Source: Planctomycetota bacterium (GTDB lineage Bacteria; Planctomycetota; UBA1135; UBA2386). Taken from it: 64,000 bases of DNA. Positions 37,145-46,416 of the stretch are shown here, piece by piece; within the stretch, counting starts at the first letter, position 1, and each line of letters starts with the position of its first letter. Location: the NCBI GenBank assembly GCA_016713175.1, contig JADJPQ010000008.1:186001-250000 (forward strand), written 5' to 3'. The translations under genes were made by a program, and so were the position numbers. The notes below the pieces were generated by a model, which was not told the origin of the DNA, did not search any database, and saw only the letters and a list, made by a program, of their open reading frames with translations.

Positions 37145-37485
37145 CCCGACGGCGCCTGTTCGTGTTGGCGACGGCCGACCGCGAGATCGACTCGCAGGTC
37201 GCGTGGTACGCCGAACATGCGGGCGCGACGGTTGCGCGGCGTTTCTACGAGACGTTCGAAGGCGACCCTTCGGCGCCTGGTCGAGAACCCTGGACACGGC
37301 CGGGTGTTCGAGTCGCAGCGAGTTGCGTTGGACGGCGTGCGTACGTGGGTGGTACGGGGGTTCCCTTTTCTGGTCTACTATCGCGAAGTAGCTGATGGGA
37401 TCGAGGTCATCCACATACTGCACGGTGCCCGGGACCAGGTTCTATTCTGGAGGCCGAGCAGGACATCCGGCAGGGCGGTGATTGA
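37141..37485 (+). pseudogene. parE: ParE/RelE-type toxin with two compensating frameshifts
   Basis: The ATG at 37141 opens a ParE-like start (RLFVLATADREIDSQVAWYA; RRFYETFE). After a net +1 shift near 37262 the family sequence continues in the next frame (ATLRRLVENPGHGRVFESQR; RGFPFLVYYREVADGIEVIH; ILHGARD). Near 37435 a net -1 shift restores the first frame for the end ILEAEQDIRQGGD and the stop at 37483-37485. Full length would be about 114 codons, normal for ParE, whose usual target is DNA gyrase. As assembled, no functional toxin is made; either true inactivation or two sequencing indels. Confidence 0.82.
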
Positions 37486-37527
37486 CCATCGGTCCACCAC
37501 CCGGTCGAGTTCGGGGCCGAGGATCCG

Positions 37528-39264
37528 ATGCCCCACACCGCCGCGTTGTTGCCGTCGCTGCTGCTCGTCGCCCTGCCGCTGATCGCCCAGACCTCGACGC
37601 CGGATCTGTCGGCGCTGGTGACCCGTTACACAGCCGATCGCGACCTGTTGCGTCGGCGCTACGACACGCCTCGGTCGGAGCGTCTGCGTCAGGCGCAGCA
37701 GCAGTTGCGCGAACAGGTGCTGGCCGAACTGGCCGGCATGGATTGGTCCACGCTGTCGCGCGATGCGCGCATCGACTGGCTCCTGCTGGACAATCATCTC
37801 CGGCACGAACAGGACCTGGCGGCGCGCGCGGCCGAACGCGAGGCGTCGATCGCCGAGCTGCTCGCGTTCGCCGAACCGCTGTTGCGGTTGCATGCGGACT
37901 GGCGCGAGCTGGCGACCGCGGAGGCGCGCACGGTCGCGGCAACACTCGATCGCGGCGTAGTGGCAGTCAAGGCGACGACCGCAGCGTTCGTCGACCGGGG
38001 CGGTCTGCAATGGCAACGCGAGAACGGCGAGCTGCGGCCGGTGCCGACGGCCGAGGCCCTGCGGTTCACCCAGACACTCGACCGGCTGCGTCGCGCGCTC
38101 GCCGACTGGTTCACGTTCCACGATGGCTACGACCCGACCTTCTCGTGGTGGTGTGCAAGGCCGTGGCGCGACCTCGAGCAGGCGTTGCAGGGCTGTCACG
38201 AACGGGTGCAGGCGGCGACGCAGCGGGCCGGCGACACGACGCTGATCGGCAATCCGATCGGCGAGGCCGCCCTGCTGCAGGAACTCGCCTTCGAGTACGT
38301 GCCGTACGGACCGGCCGAGCTGGTGGCGATCGCCGAGCGCGAGTTCGCGTTCTGCGACGCCGAGATGGCCAAGGCAGCGGCTGAACTGGGTTGCGGCGAC
38401 GATTGGCGAGCGGCGCTCGAGAAGGTCAAGAACCTCTACGTCGAGCCGGGTCGGCAGCCGACCCTGATCCGCGAACTGGCACACGAAGCCATCGCGTTCC
38501 TGGAGCAGCGCGAACTGCTGACGATTCCGCCGCGGGCGCGCGACAGCTGGCGGATGGCGATGATGTCGGCGGCGGCGCAGAAAGTGAACCCGTTCTTCCT
38601 CGGCGGCGAGGTCATCCAGGTGTCGTTCCCGACGTCGGCGATGGCGCACGAGGAGAAGCTGCAGAGCCTGCGTTCCAACAACGAACACTTCTGCCGCGCG
38701 ACGGTGCACCATGAACTGATTCCGGGGCACTGGCTGCAGCAGTACATGCAGGCGCGGCATCGCCCGCACCGGCAGATGTTCGAGACGCCGTTCTGGATCG
38801 AGGGCTGGGCGCTGTACTGGGAGATGCGGCTGTACGACCTCGGCTTCGCGCATGGGCCCGAGGATCGGGTCGGCATGCTGTACTGGCGCAAGCACCGCTG
38901 CGCGCGGATCGTGTTCTCGCTGAACTTCCATCTCGGGCGCTGGTCGCCGCGGCAGTGCATCGACTGGCTGATCGAGCGGGTCGGGCATGAGCCGGCGGCG
39001 GCAGAAGGCGAGGTGCGGCGATCGATCGGTGGGGCGTATGGGCCGCTGTATCAGGCGGCGTACATGCTGGGCGGGCTGCAGCTGCGGGCGCTGCACGGCG
39101 AACTCGTCGACGGCGGCGGGTGGACCGAGCGCGCGTTCCACGATGCGGTGCTGCAGCAGAACTCGATCCCGATTGCGTTGTTGCGTTCGGCTTTGGCGAG
39201 GGAACTGCCGGGCAAGGACGCGGGGCGCCAATGGCGCTTCGCCGAGCCGGCGACCGTGCGTTGA
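37528..39264 (+). CDS. DUF885 family exported metallopeptidase-like protein
   Basis: 578 residues from ATG 37528, with a signal peptide (MPHTAALLPSLLLVALPLIA). A largely helical body leads to the DUF885 hallmark TVHHELIPGHWLQQYMQ (His394-His401), in which His395-Glu396 and His401 resemble a zinc site, followed by TPFWIEGWALYWEMRLYDLG, where Glu residues could complete metal binding. The family is related to M3/M32-like gluzincins, but substrate is unknown. It is probably periplasmic. It starts 42 bp after the broken parE, without evident functional link. Confidence 0.9.
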   Translation: MPHTAALLPSLLLVALPLIAQTSTPDLSALVTRYTADRDLLRRRYDTPRSERLRQAQQQLREQVLAELAGMDWSTLSRDARIDWLLLDNHLRHEQDLAARAAEREASIAELLAFAEPLLRLHADWRELATAEARTVAATLDRGVVAVKATTAAFVDRGGLQWQRENGELRPVPTAEALRFTQTLDRLRRALADWFTFHDGYDPTFSWWCARPWRDLEQALQGCHERVQAATQRAGDTTLIGNPIGEAALLQELAFEYVPYGPAELVAIAEREFAFCDAEMAKAAAELGCGDDWRAALEKVKNLYVEPGRQPTLIRELAHEAIAFLEQRELLTIPPRARDSWRMAMMSAAAQKVNPFFLGGEVIQVSFPTSAMAHEEKLQSLRSNNEHFCRATVHHELIPGHWLQQYMQARHRPHRQMFETPFWIEGWALYWEMRLYDLGFAHGPEDRVGMLYWRKHRCARIVFSLNFHLGRWSPRQCIDWLIERVGHEPAAAEGEVRRSIGGAYGPLYQAAYMLGGLQLRALHGELVDGGGWTERAFHDAVLQQNSIPIALLRSALARELPGKDAGRQWRFAEPATVR

Positions 39265-39298
39265 TCGAGGTGGCCGCCGCGCGCGCGGGCGTTTGCGC

Positions 39299-39367
39299 TC
39301 AGCGGCAGCCGAGTCGGGTCAGCACGCATGCGGTAAGCGTCAGGGTCGCGGCCAGCGGGGTGCGCAT
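39299..39367 (-). CDS. 22-residue lipoprotein-like small ORF with strong ribosome site
   Basis: ATG 39367 to TGA 39299 on the minus strand, 22 codons. AAGGAG at 39373-39378 is 5 nt before the start, one of the best ribosome sites in the window. The peptide MRTPLAATLTLTACVLTRLG ends shortly after a lipobox-like LTAC. It could be an entericidin-like small lipoprotein, a leader peptide, or chance. It lies convergent with the DUF885 gene. No homologue is recognised. Confidence 0.45.
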   Translation of the reverse strand: MRTPLAATLTLTACVLTRLGCR

Positions 39368-39472
39368 GGAAACTCCTTGGGACGGGCCGGCGCAGCCTAC
39401 GGCGTTCTGGCGCGGGTGGCAGGTGGCGAGCCGCGTCCCTCTCCCGGTGGCATGGCGCTACACTGAATTCCA

Positions 39473-41092
39473 ATGGTGTGCACCTTGTTGGGCGTGTTGC
39501 TGCTCGGGAACGGCGAACCGTCGCCTCGTCGCCACGACCTCGCGTTCGTCAACGATTCGCGTTCGCACGGTCAGGTCGGCGACCTGTTGCTGTCACTGAA
39601 CGAGGTGATCCAGTTGCACAACCGCACGCTCTTGCAGACGCAACTGTCCTTGTTCGAGCAGGCGCAGCTCGGCGGCGGCGGCCTCGACATCACCTTCTGC
39701 GAGATCGACTCGGCGAACGTTCCGGTCATCACCGTCGAACGCGACCTCGACGTGATCCTCGACATGCTGCACGGTTTCGAGATCAACGGCGGCGGTCTGC
39801 CGCCGGTGATCGACTTCTCGGGGCCTGGCCTGCAGCACGGGTTTCGCAGCCAGAGCAATCGCTGCAACTGGACCAACCTGCGGCTCGTCGGCGGCCCGAT
39901 CGGCATCGACATCGCGCTGGCGGTGCCGGCGACGGCCAACGGGGGCACGCGGCTGAGCAACATGGAGTTCGTCGGTCAGACCCAGACTGCGGTGCAGGTG
40001 GTGTGCCCGGCGCAGGCGGCGTTGCGGCTGCTGATGGATCGGTGTGAGTTCCACAATGCCCCGGTGGGCTTGCAGATCGATGAGCGTGGCGCTGGCTGCA
40101 CCAACACGTTGATCGCGGTCGACAACCGGATGACCGGCGTCGGCATCGGCGTCGACATCGCGGTCGGCGACGGTGGCCTTGGCAACTTCGAGCTGGACCG
40201 GTTGGACTGCACGGCGACCGCGGTCGGGGTCCGGCTGCAGCGGCCGAACGGCGGCAATCGGCCGGTGGTGTTCGCCGGCACCCAGTCGGAACTGCGCGCA
40301 CCGCAGGCGCTGGTGCTCGACACCGTGGCGACGGGGTCGACGACGGTGGCGCTGCGGATGATGACGTTGATCGGCACCGGCAATGGTGCGGCGCTGCTCG
40401 GCGGCGCACCGAATGGACGCTGGTCCGGGACCGTCGACGAACTGGTCAGCGATGGCGGTGTCGGCATCCAGTGCGGCGCCGGCAGTTCACTGGCGATCAC
40501 CAACGGCCGGCTGCGGAACGGGATCGTCGCGATCGACAACTCCGGTGGTCAGGTGCGGCTGCGCGATTGTCGCCTGGACGCGTCGGCGGTGGTGACGCTC
40601 GGCAGCACGGCCGTGCGGTTCGACGAGTGCTGTGTGCTCGCGCCGACAATCCAGGGTTCGGCGGCGGCGCCGCTGTCGTGCAGCGAGTCGTACGTGCAGG
40701 GCGCGGCGACCAACGTCCAGCAGCAGAATCCACGGCCGGCGCCGCAGCTCGGGTCGTTCTCGGTGCTCCCGGCTGACGTGCGGATCGGTGGTCCCTTGCA
40801 GTACCAGGCGAATCTGCCGAGCGGACTGTTCGGCGTGTTCACCCTGGGGTTCAGTGTCGATCCGACAGCGCTGGTGCTGTTGCCGTATCCGCTGCACGTC
40901 TACTCGGATCTGGCGGCGACGGCGACGCTGCCCGGTATCTGGCAATCGCAGCAGAGCCATCCGATCGCGATTCCGAACGACCCGCTGCTCGTCGGCAGCG
41001 ATTTCACCGCGCAGATGGCGGTTTTCGCCGGGGCGGGGGTTGCCGCGCCGTGGCTCAACCTGCCGCCCGGACGCCGCTTCGTGTTGCGGTAG
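39473..41092 (+). CDS. Exported parallel beta-helix-like protein
   Basis: 539 residues from ATG 39473. A short hydrophobic N-terminus (MVCTLLGVLLLGNG) may act as a signal. The centre is a series of short beta repeats with Asn/Asp turns and hydrophobic inward positions (LSNMEFVGQTQTAVQVVCPA, VGIGVDIAVGDGGLGNFELD, LAITNGRLRNGIVAIDNSGG, VRLRDCRLDASAVVTLGSTA), the layout of right-handed beta-helix proteins. The last 110 residues form a beta domain like that ending other secreted proteins here (FGVFTLGFSVDPTALVLLPY). No polysaccharide-lyase catalytic motif was found, so it is best called structural or unknown. Confidence 0.75.
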   Translation: MVCTLLGVLLLGNGEPSPRRHDLAFVNDSRSHGQVGDLLLSLNEVIQLHNRTLLQTQLSLFEQAQLGGGGLDITFCEIDSANVPVITVERDLDVILDMLHGFEINGGGLPPVIDFSGPGLQHGFRSQSNRCNWTNLRLVGGPIGIDIALAVPATANGGTRLSNMEFVGQTQTAVQVVCPAQAALRLLMDRCEFHNAPVGLQIDERGAGCTNTLIAVDNRMTGVGIGVDIAVGDGGLGNFELDRLDCTATAVGVRLQRPNGGNRPVVFAGTQSELRAPQALVLDTVATGSTTVALRMMTLIGTGNGAALLGGAPNGRWSGTVDELVSDGGVGIQCGAGSSLAITNGRLRNGIVAIDNSGGQVRLRDCRLDASAVVTLGSTAVRFDECCVLAPTIQGSAAAPLSCSESYVQGAATNVQQQNPRPAPQLGSFSVLPADVRIGGPLQYQANLPSGLFGVFTLGFSVDPTALVLLPYPLHVYSDLAATATLPGIWQSQQSHPIAIPNDPLLVGSDFTAQMAVFAGAGVAAPWLNLPPGRRFVLR

Positions 41093-41218
41093 GCGGCGGG
41101 CGGTCTGCGGGGAAGCCCGCGAATGCGTGCTGTTCGGCGCGTACCCTGGTTGACCGGTTCTGCTCGTCCGCCGACGATGCCGTGCCCGCCTGCCAGCCAC
41201 CTCGCACCAAGGTCTTCC

Positions 41219-42664
41219 ATGACGCTCCGTTTCGCACTGTTCGCGGCGACCGTTGCTGCCGCCGATGCCGCCGCCCAGATCCAGTTGAACACCCGGCTGC
41301 GGGACGCCGTGCCGATCACCTCGACGAGTTGGATCGCCGGCAACACCGGGTATCGCACGGCCACCAACCGCTACCTGATCCAGACGATGGGCAACGGTCT
41401 GTCGATCGTCGACACCACCGATCCGGCCAACTCGTTCGTCGTGCGGACGATCTCGCCGCTGAACGTCAAGGAAGTGAAGGTCTACGGTCAGCATGCCTAC
41501 GCGACGACGGACGGCGGGCCGACGCACGTGATCAGCCTCGCGAACCCGGCGACGGCCGCGGTCGTCAACACGATCGCCGAGGGCGCCCACACGCTGCAGG
41601 TGGATGCAGCCCGTGGGCTGCTGTACTTGAACCGCGCCTCGCAGAACCAACTGCGGATCCTGGACGTCGGGGCCAATCCGGTCAGTCCGCCGCTGGTGGT
41701 CGCGCACCCGCTCCCCGATATCCATGACAGTCATCCCACCGGCAACATCTGCTACGTCGCCGGTGGCTCGCCGCGGAACGTCTACATCCTGGACGTCAGC
41801 GCGTTGCCGACGGTCACCCAGATTGCGTCGTTCCCCGTTCCTGGCGGGTATCTGCATGACGTCGACGTCTACACTCACACCGACGGGCGCAAGTACCTGT
41901 ACACCTGTACCGAGCTGTCGCCGGAGACCTGGCTGAAGATCTACGACATCACGGTGCCGACCGCAGCGACGCTGGTCGGACAGTGGTGGACGTCGCAGTC
42001 GAGCACCATCCACAACGTCTTCATCAAGGGCGCCTACGCCTACGTGGCCTACTACAAGGACGGCCTGCGCGTGCTCGACCTGAGCAACCCGGCGATGCCC
42101 CAGGAAGTCGGGATCTTCGACCCAAACATCACCAACACCGCCGGCGGCACGTTCAGCGGCACGTGGGACGTCTATCCGTACCACGACGCCATCTACCTCG
42201 ACGAGATGTACAACACCAACGGTGCCGGCACCCAGGGTGCCTGGATCGTCGACTTCTTCCCCGGCTTCGGCACCGGTTGCCCCGGCACTGGCGGGGTCAC
42301 TCCGACGCAGTGGTGGTCGTATGGGCCGCCCTCGCCCGGCAACAGCGAGTTCGCGCTGCGCCTCGAGAACGCGGCGCCCGGCGCCTTGGCGATGCTGCTG
42401 ATCGGCTTCAGCAACACGACGTGGGGCAGCTATTCGCTGCCGCTGAACCTGAACGTCCTCGGTGGCGACGGCTGCACGCTCTACACTTCACCGGACTCGG
42501 TGCAGATGTTCGGTGTCGATGCCAATGGCAAGGCGTCGTATCCGCTGCCGATCCCGGCTGCGCTCAGTGGCGTGGTCTGGTGCCAGTGGGGCGTTCTCGA
42601 TGCCGGCGCGCCGAACGCGCTCGATCTGGCGGCGACCAACGGTGGCAAGCTGATCCTAAAGTAG
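41219..42664 (+). CDS. Secreted LVIVD-repeat propeller with C-terminal planctomycete domain
   Basis: 481 residues from ATG 41219, with a signal peptide (MTLRFALFAATVAAADAAAQ). The propeller has LVIVD-type blades (GNGLSIVDTTDPANSFVVRT; THVISLANPATAAVVN; VYILDVSALPTVTQIASFPV; GLRVLDLSNPAMPQEVGIFD). Each blade ends in a short DVSNP-like turn. From about residue 340 a Cys-containing domain begins with FGTGCPGTGGVTPTQWWSYG and closes with LPIPAALSGVVWCQWGVLDA. The protein is surface or secreted; function unknown. The next gene is a tandem paralogue, and their last 100 bp of coding sequence are essentially the same. Confidence 0.85.
   Translation: MTLRFALFAATVAAADAAAQIQLNTRLRDAVPITSTSWIAGNTGYRTATNRYLIQTMGNGLSIVDTTDPANSFVVRTISPLNVKEVKVYGQHAYATTDGGPTHVISLANPATAAVVNTIAEGAHTLQVDAARGLLYLNRASQNQLRILDVGANPVSPPLVVAHPLPDIHDSHPTGNICYVAGGSPRNVYILDVSALPTVTQIASFPVPGGYLHDVDVYTHTDGRKYLYTCTELSPETWLKIYDITVPTAATLVGQWWTSQSSTIHNVFIKGAYAYVAYYKDGLRVLDLSNPAMPQEVGIFDPNITNTAGGTFSGTWDVYPYHDAIYLDEMYNTNGAGTQGAWIVDFFPGFGTGCPGTGGVTPTQWWSYGPPSPGNSEFALRLENAAPGALAMLLIGFSNTTWGSYSLPLNLNVLGGDGCTLYTSPDSVQMFGVDANGKASYPLPIPAALSGVVWCQWGVLDAGAPNALDLAATNGGKLILK
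42542..42642 (+). repeat. 101-bp perfect direct repeat, copy 1
   Basis: These 101 bases are identical to 44103-44203. They encode the last 33 or so residues of the C-terminal domain in the two tandem LVIVD genes. Upstream parts of the genes have diverged at many positions, so perfect identity here points to recent gene conversion or strong constraint. Confidence 0.85.
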
Positions 42665-42778
42665 CCGTCGGGTTCGCGCGGCGCGGCGCCCTCCGGCACC
42701 ACTGCGGATTGACCGGACGCGGGACGTTCACGACGATCCGGGGCCTATCGTCCAGGCCGCCACCAACCCGGATCGTCC

Positions 42779-44225
42779 ATGAAGTTCCCTGCTGTCGTCG
42801 CCGCCGCGAGTCTGTTCGCCGGCCAGGCGTTCTGCCAGACCATCACGCTGAACACCCGGCTGCGCGACGCTGTGTCGATCCCGTCGCCGAGCTGGATCGC
42901 CGGCAACACCGGCTATCGCACCGCCACCAACCGCTACCTCGTGCAGACCATGGGCAGCGGTCTGTCGATCGTTGACACGACCGATCCGGCCAATTCGTTC
43001 GTTGTGCAGACGATCTCGCCGCTGAACGTCAAGGAAGTGAAGGTGTATGGCCAGTACGCCTACGCGACGACGGACGGCGGTCCGACCCACGTCGTCAGCC
43101 TTGCCAATCCGGCGACTGCGGCGGTGGTCAACTCGCTGGCGCTGGGGGCGCACACCATGCAGATCGATGCCACCCGTGGTCTGCTGTACCTGAATCGACC
43201 CTTCGAAGGCATCCGGATCCTGGACCTCAATGCCAATCCGGTCAATCCGCCACAGGTCGCTGCCTACTCGCTGCCGGACATCCACGACTGCCATCCCGCC
43301 GGCAACCTCTGCTATGTCGCCGGCGGCTACGTCACCGACTGCCACATTCTCGACGTCAGCGCGCTGCCGGCGGTCACGACGATCGCGCGGTTCACGGTCC
43401 CCGGTGGCTATCTGCACGATGTCGATGTCTACACGCACACCGACGGGCGCCGGTACCTGTTCGCTTGCACGGAACTGCCGCCGGACACGTGGCTGAAGAT
43501 CTACGACATCACGGTGCCGACCGCGGCGACGCAGGTAGGGCAGTGGTGGACGACCCAGTCCGGCACGATCCACAACATCTTCCTGAAAGGCGCCTACGCC
43601 TTCGTCGCTTACTACAAGGACGGTCTGCGCGTGCTCGACCTGTCCAACCCGGCGTCCCCCGCAGCAGGTCGGCATCTTCGACGTCAATGCGACGAACGTG
43701 CCCGGCGGCACCTACACCGGTACCTGGGACGTCTATCCGTACCACGACGCGATCTATCTCGACGAGATGTTCGACACGACCGGCCCGGGCACGCAGGGCG
43801 CCTGGATCGTCGACTTCTTCCCGGGCTTTGGCAGCGGTTGTGCCGGAACCGGCGGCGCGACGCCGACCCAGTGGTGGGCATATGGCCCGCCGTCGCCGGG
43901 CAATGCCGAGTTCGCGTTGCGACTCGACGATGCGCTGCCCGGCGCCGTGGCGATGTTGGTGGTCGGCTTCAGCAACACGAGCTGGGGCAGCAACGCGCTG
44001 CCAATGAACCTGAACGTGTACGGCGGCGATGGCTGTTTGCTCTACACGTCGCCGGACTTCGTGCAGTTGCTGAGCACGGACGCCAACGGCAGGGCATCCT
44101 TCCCGCTGCCGATCCCGGCTGCGCTCAGTGGCGTGGTCTGGTGCCAGTGGGGCGTTCTCGATGCCGGCGCGCCGAACGCGCTCGATCTGGCGGCGACCAA
44201 CGGCGGCAAGCTGATCCTGAAGTAA
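42779..44225 (+). pseudogene. Tandem paralogue of the LVIVD protein, frameshifted at a C tract
   Basis: ATG 42779 opens a protein with a signal peptide (MKFPAVVAAASLFAGQAFCQ) and the same blades as its upstream neighbour (GSGLSIVDTTDPANSFVVQT; CHILDVSALPAVTTIARFTV). At 43656-43660 there are five Cs where the paralogue alignment calls for four. Removing one C rejoins the frames (LSNPASPQQVGIFDVNATN) and the gene then runs to TAA 44225 through FGSGCAGTGGATPTQWWAYG, giving a full-length 481-residue product. Either this is a homopolymer base-calling error and the gene is intact, or it is a switchable or dead copy. Codon bias is kept on both sides, which favours a recent or artefactual indel. Confidence 0.85.
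44103..44203 (+). repeat. 101-bp perfect direct repeat, copy 2
   Basis: Second copy of the segment at 42542-42642, in the 3' end of the frameshifted LVIVD gene. The flanking bases differ (T to C at the base just after the repeat and in the last codons). The copies are about 1.56 kb apart, so recombination between them would delete one gene. Confidence 0.85.
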
Positions 44226-44234
44226 CGCCGCCGT

Positions 44235-46343
44235 TCACTTCGCCAGTTCGGCGCCGAGTCCCGGCAGCCACGCCAGGTCCAGGCCGGCGCCCGCATCGCC
44301 GACCTGTGCGCGCAGGGCCTGCATCGTCGCGGCATCGGCGCAGAACATCGCCGGCACGATCAGCATCCGGGAGCGGCCGCGCTGACGCAGTTGCTGCAGC
44401 AGCTCGGCCACGCTCGGCGAACCGTCCTGCCGGGCGATCGACAGGTTGGCGAACATGCTGCGCTTCTTGATCGCACGGCTCTTCTCGAGTTCCTGCCAGG
44501 CTGCGGCCTCGGCGTCGCTGATGCCGGCCGGCAGCACGACGATCGTCGTGCCACCGAACGGGCCACCGGCCAGCGGCAGGCCCTTGCCGTCGGCGAACAC
44601 CGTCAGCGGGAACGCGCCGTCGCCGCCGACGCGGAGTTTCCGCACCTGTTCGCTCGGCGTTGCGGCCGGCACCGTCGTCGTCACGGTCACCGACTTGCCG
44701 TCGTGACGGAGTCGCTGCGCATGCAGCTCGGCCCACTCGCGAGCGCGCGGCAGGTCGTTCTCGAGCTGCAGCACCACGCGGTCTGCGGGGCCCGTCGGGT
44801 TTGCTGGCAGCAAAAGCGCCGCTCCAACCGCGTCGACGCGGGCGACCGAGGAGCGGTCGATCGCCGCCACCGTCGTGGTGACGCCGAGCTTCTGGTAGTC
44901 CGCGGCGACGCCGTCCAGCCGTTCCTTGGCGACCGTCGTGCCGAGCAGCCGCAGCGACCGGGCCGCCGGCTTCTGATCGGGCAGCGCTTCCATGCCCAGG
45001 CGCGTCAGGTCGTTCGGATCGAACGCGATCATGTCGACGCCGAGCCATTCCGAATAGAGCGCCGCCCACAGCACGACGGCGCCGGCGTCGCCCGCGCCAG
45101 CGATCAGGATCCGCTGCGGGTCGACTGCCTGGCGCCGGGTGATGTGCTCGACGATCCGTTCCAGTGCGTGCGTGATGCGCGAATAGTCGCCGCGGAACGA
45201 ATCGCCAGCGACGTAGCGACCGCCACGGGCAAGGTCGTCCTGGGTCTCGGGAAACGGGTGCTCGAGCACCGCAACCGCGGCGTGCTTGCCGATTGCCTGG
45301 CGCCAGAACGCGAACGCATCCTCTGGCCGGGTGCCGCGGTCTGGCAGCCAGATCAGCAGCGGCGCGGCGGTCACGTCGTGCGGCGTCGCCAGCAGATACC
45401 GCACTTCGGCGGGTACCTCGACGGCATAGGTGCCGTCGTGGAAGTCGCGGGCCAGCGTCCTGGCATAGATGATGTGGTCGGCGCGTTCGCGATCGCGAGC
45501 CGGGTGCGCCGCATGCAGATCGGGCACCGGCGCGATCGCGACGACGACCGCCTTGCTGCCCTGGCTGCGCCGCGCGAATTGCGCGACAGTGCCATCGCGA
45601 TAGGCGACGTGGAACCCGCCAGCGACGTGCAGCACGACGGCCTCGGGATGGGCCGCCCTGGCCTTGGCGACGGCATCGCCCATGGCGTTGTCCCACAGGT
45701 TCTGCCCGTCGTAGAGCCGGTCGCCGTCGCTGCCGCCGCCCATGCCCATGTGGCCGCGAACGGCGCGATCGACGCGTTCCCAGTAGGCGGCGCTGGCCGG
45801 GAAGATCTCGGTCGGAACGAACGCGCGTTCGTCGGCGGTCAACGCGTCGAAGGCGGCCTTGCCGCCGCTGCCGAGCTTGCGCCGCAGCATCACCGGGAAG
45901 TTGGCGGCGATCACCGGGATCTTCGCCGCCTTGGCCGCCAGCAGCAGCGGGCGATAGGCGGTGTGGTAGTTGCCCCACGGCCGGCTGCGCTGCAGGAACG
46001 TTGGTTCGTCGATGCGGTCGGCCAGCCAGTCGTCCACCGCCGGTTGCACGTCGCGTTCGAACATCTCGAGCGACAGCACGACCTTGCCGCCGCGCCGCTC
46101 CAGCAGGCCTTCCAGCACCGCCAGTTCGGCGCGGTGGGTGGTGTCGTCGACGTGGGTTTCGCCCAGGAACACGACGTCGGCGCGGGCCAGTTCGGCGAGC
46201 AGCGCTGGCCAATCGAGCGGCCGCAGGTCGGCCGTGGCGACGATCCGCGTGGCATCGGCCAGTTCGGGCAGCGGGCGGTTCTCCTGGGCGACGAGGACGG
46301 ACAGCAGCGACAACAGGGTGCAGGAACGCAGCATGGAAGGCAT
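44235..46343 (-). CDS. ChaN-like heme-binding domain fused to an alpha/beta-hydrolase-like domain
   Basis: 702 residues from ATG 46343 (GAGGAT 7 nt upstream); ATG 46334 is a possible second start. Signal peptide: MLRSCTLLSLLSVLVAQ. Residues about 40-280 match the ChaN/DUF399 family: ADVVFLGETHVDDTTHRAEL, LSLEMFERDVQPAVDDWLAD, PVIAANFPVMLRRKLG, AVVLHVAGGFHVAYRDG. ChaN is an iron-regulated lipoprotein that binds heme. The C-terminal 350 residues look like an alpha/beta-hydrolase core (RILIAGAGDAGAVVLWAALY, DMIAFDPNDLTRLG), although the usual GxSxG is GAGDAG, so the nucleophile is missing. The role of the fused part is uncertain. Convergent with the LVIVD gene (9-bp gap). Confidence 0.85.
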   Translation of the reverse strand: MPSMLRSCTLLSLLSVLVAQENRPLPELADATRIVATADLRPLDWPALLAELARADVVFLGETHVDDTTHRAELAVLEGLLERRGGKVVLSLEMFERDVQPAVDDWLADRIDEPTFLQRSRPWGNYHTAYRPLLLAAKAAKIPVIAANFPVMLRRKLGSGGKAAFDALTADERAFVPTEIFPASAAYWERVDRAVRGHMGMGGGSDGDRLYDGQNLWDNAMGDAVAKARAAHPEAVVLHVAGGFHVAYRDGTVAQFARRSQGSKAVVVAIAPVPDLHAAHPARDRERADHIIYARTLARDFHDGTYAVEVPAEVRYLLATPHDVTAAPLLIWLPDRGTRPEDAFAFWRQAIGKHAAVAVLEHPFPETQDDLARGGRYVAGDSFRGDYSRITHALERIVEHITRRQAVDPQRILIAGAGDAGAVVLWAALYSEWLGVDMIAFDPNDLTRLGMEALPDQKPAARSLRLLGTTVAKERLDGVAADYQKLGVTTTVAAIDRSSVARVDAVGAALLLPANPTGPADRVVLQLENDLPRAREWAELHAQRLRHDGKSVTVTTTVPAATPSEQVRKLRVGGDGAFPLTVFADGKGLPLAGGPFGGTTIVVLPAGISDAEAAAWQELEKSRAIKKRSMFANLSIARQDGSPSVAELLQQLRQRGRSRMLIVPAMFCADAATMQALRAQVGDAGAGLDLAWLPGLGAELAK

Positions 46344-46416
46344 GACATCCTCGTCGGGCCCGGCAAGCAACCAATCCGTCGCCCCCGGTTGGACCTGACC
46401 GCCGCCGCGGGTGACG

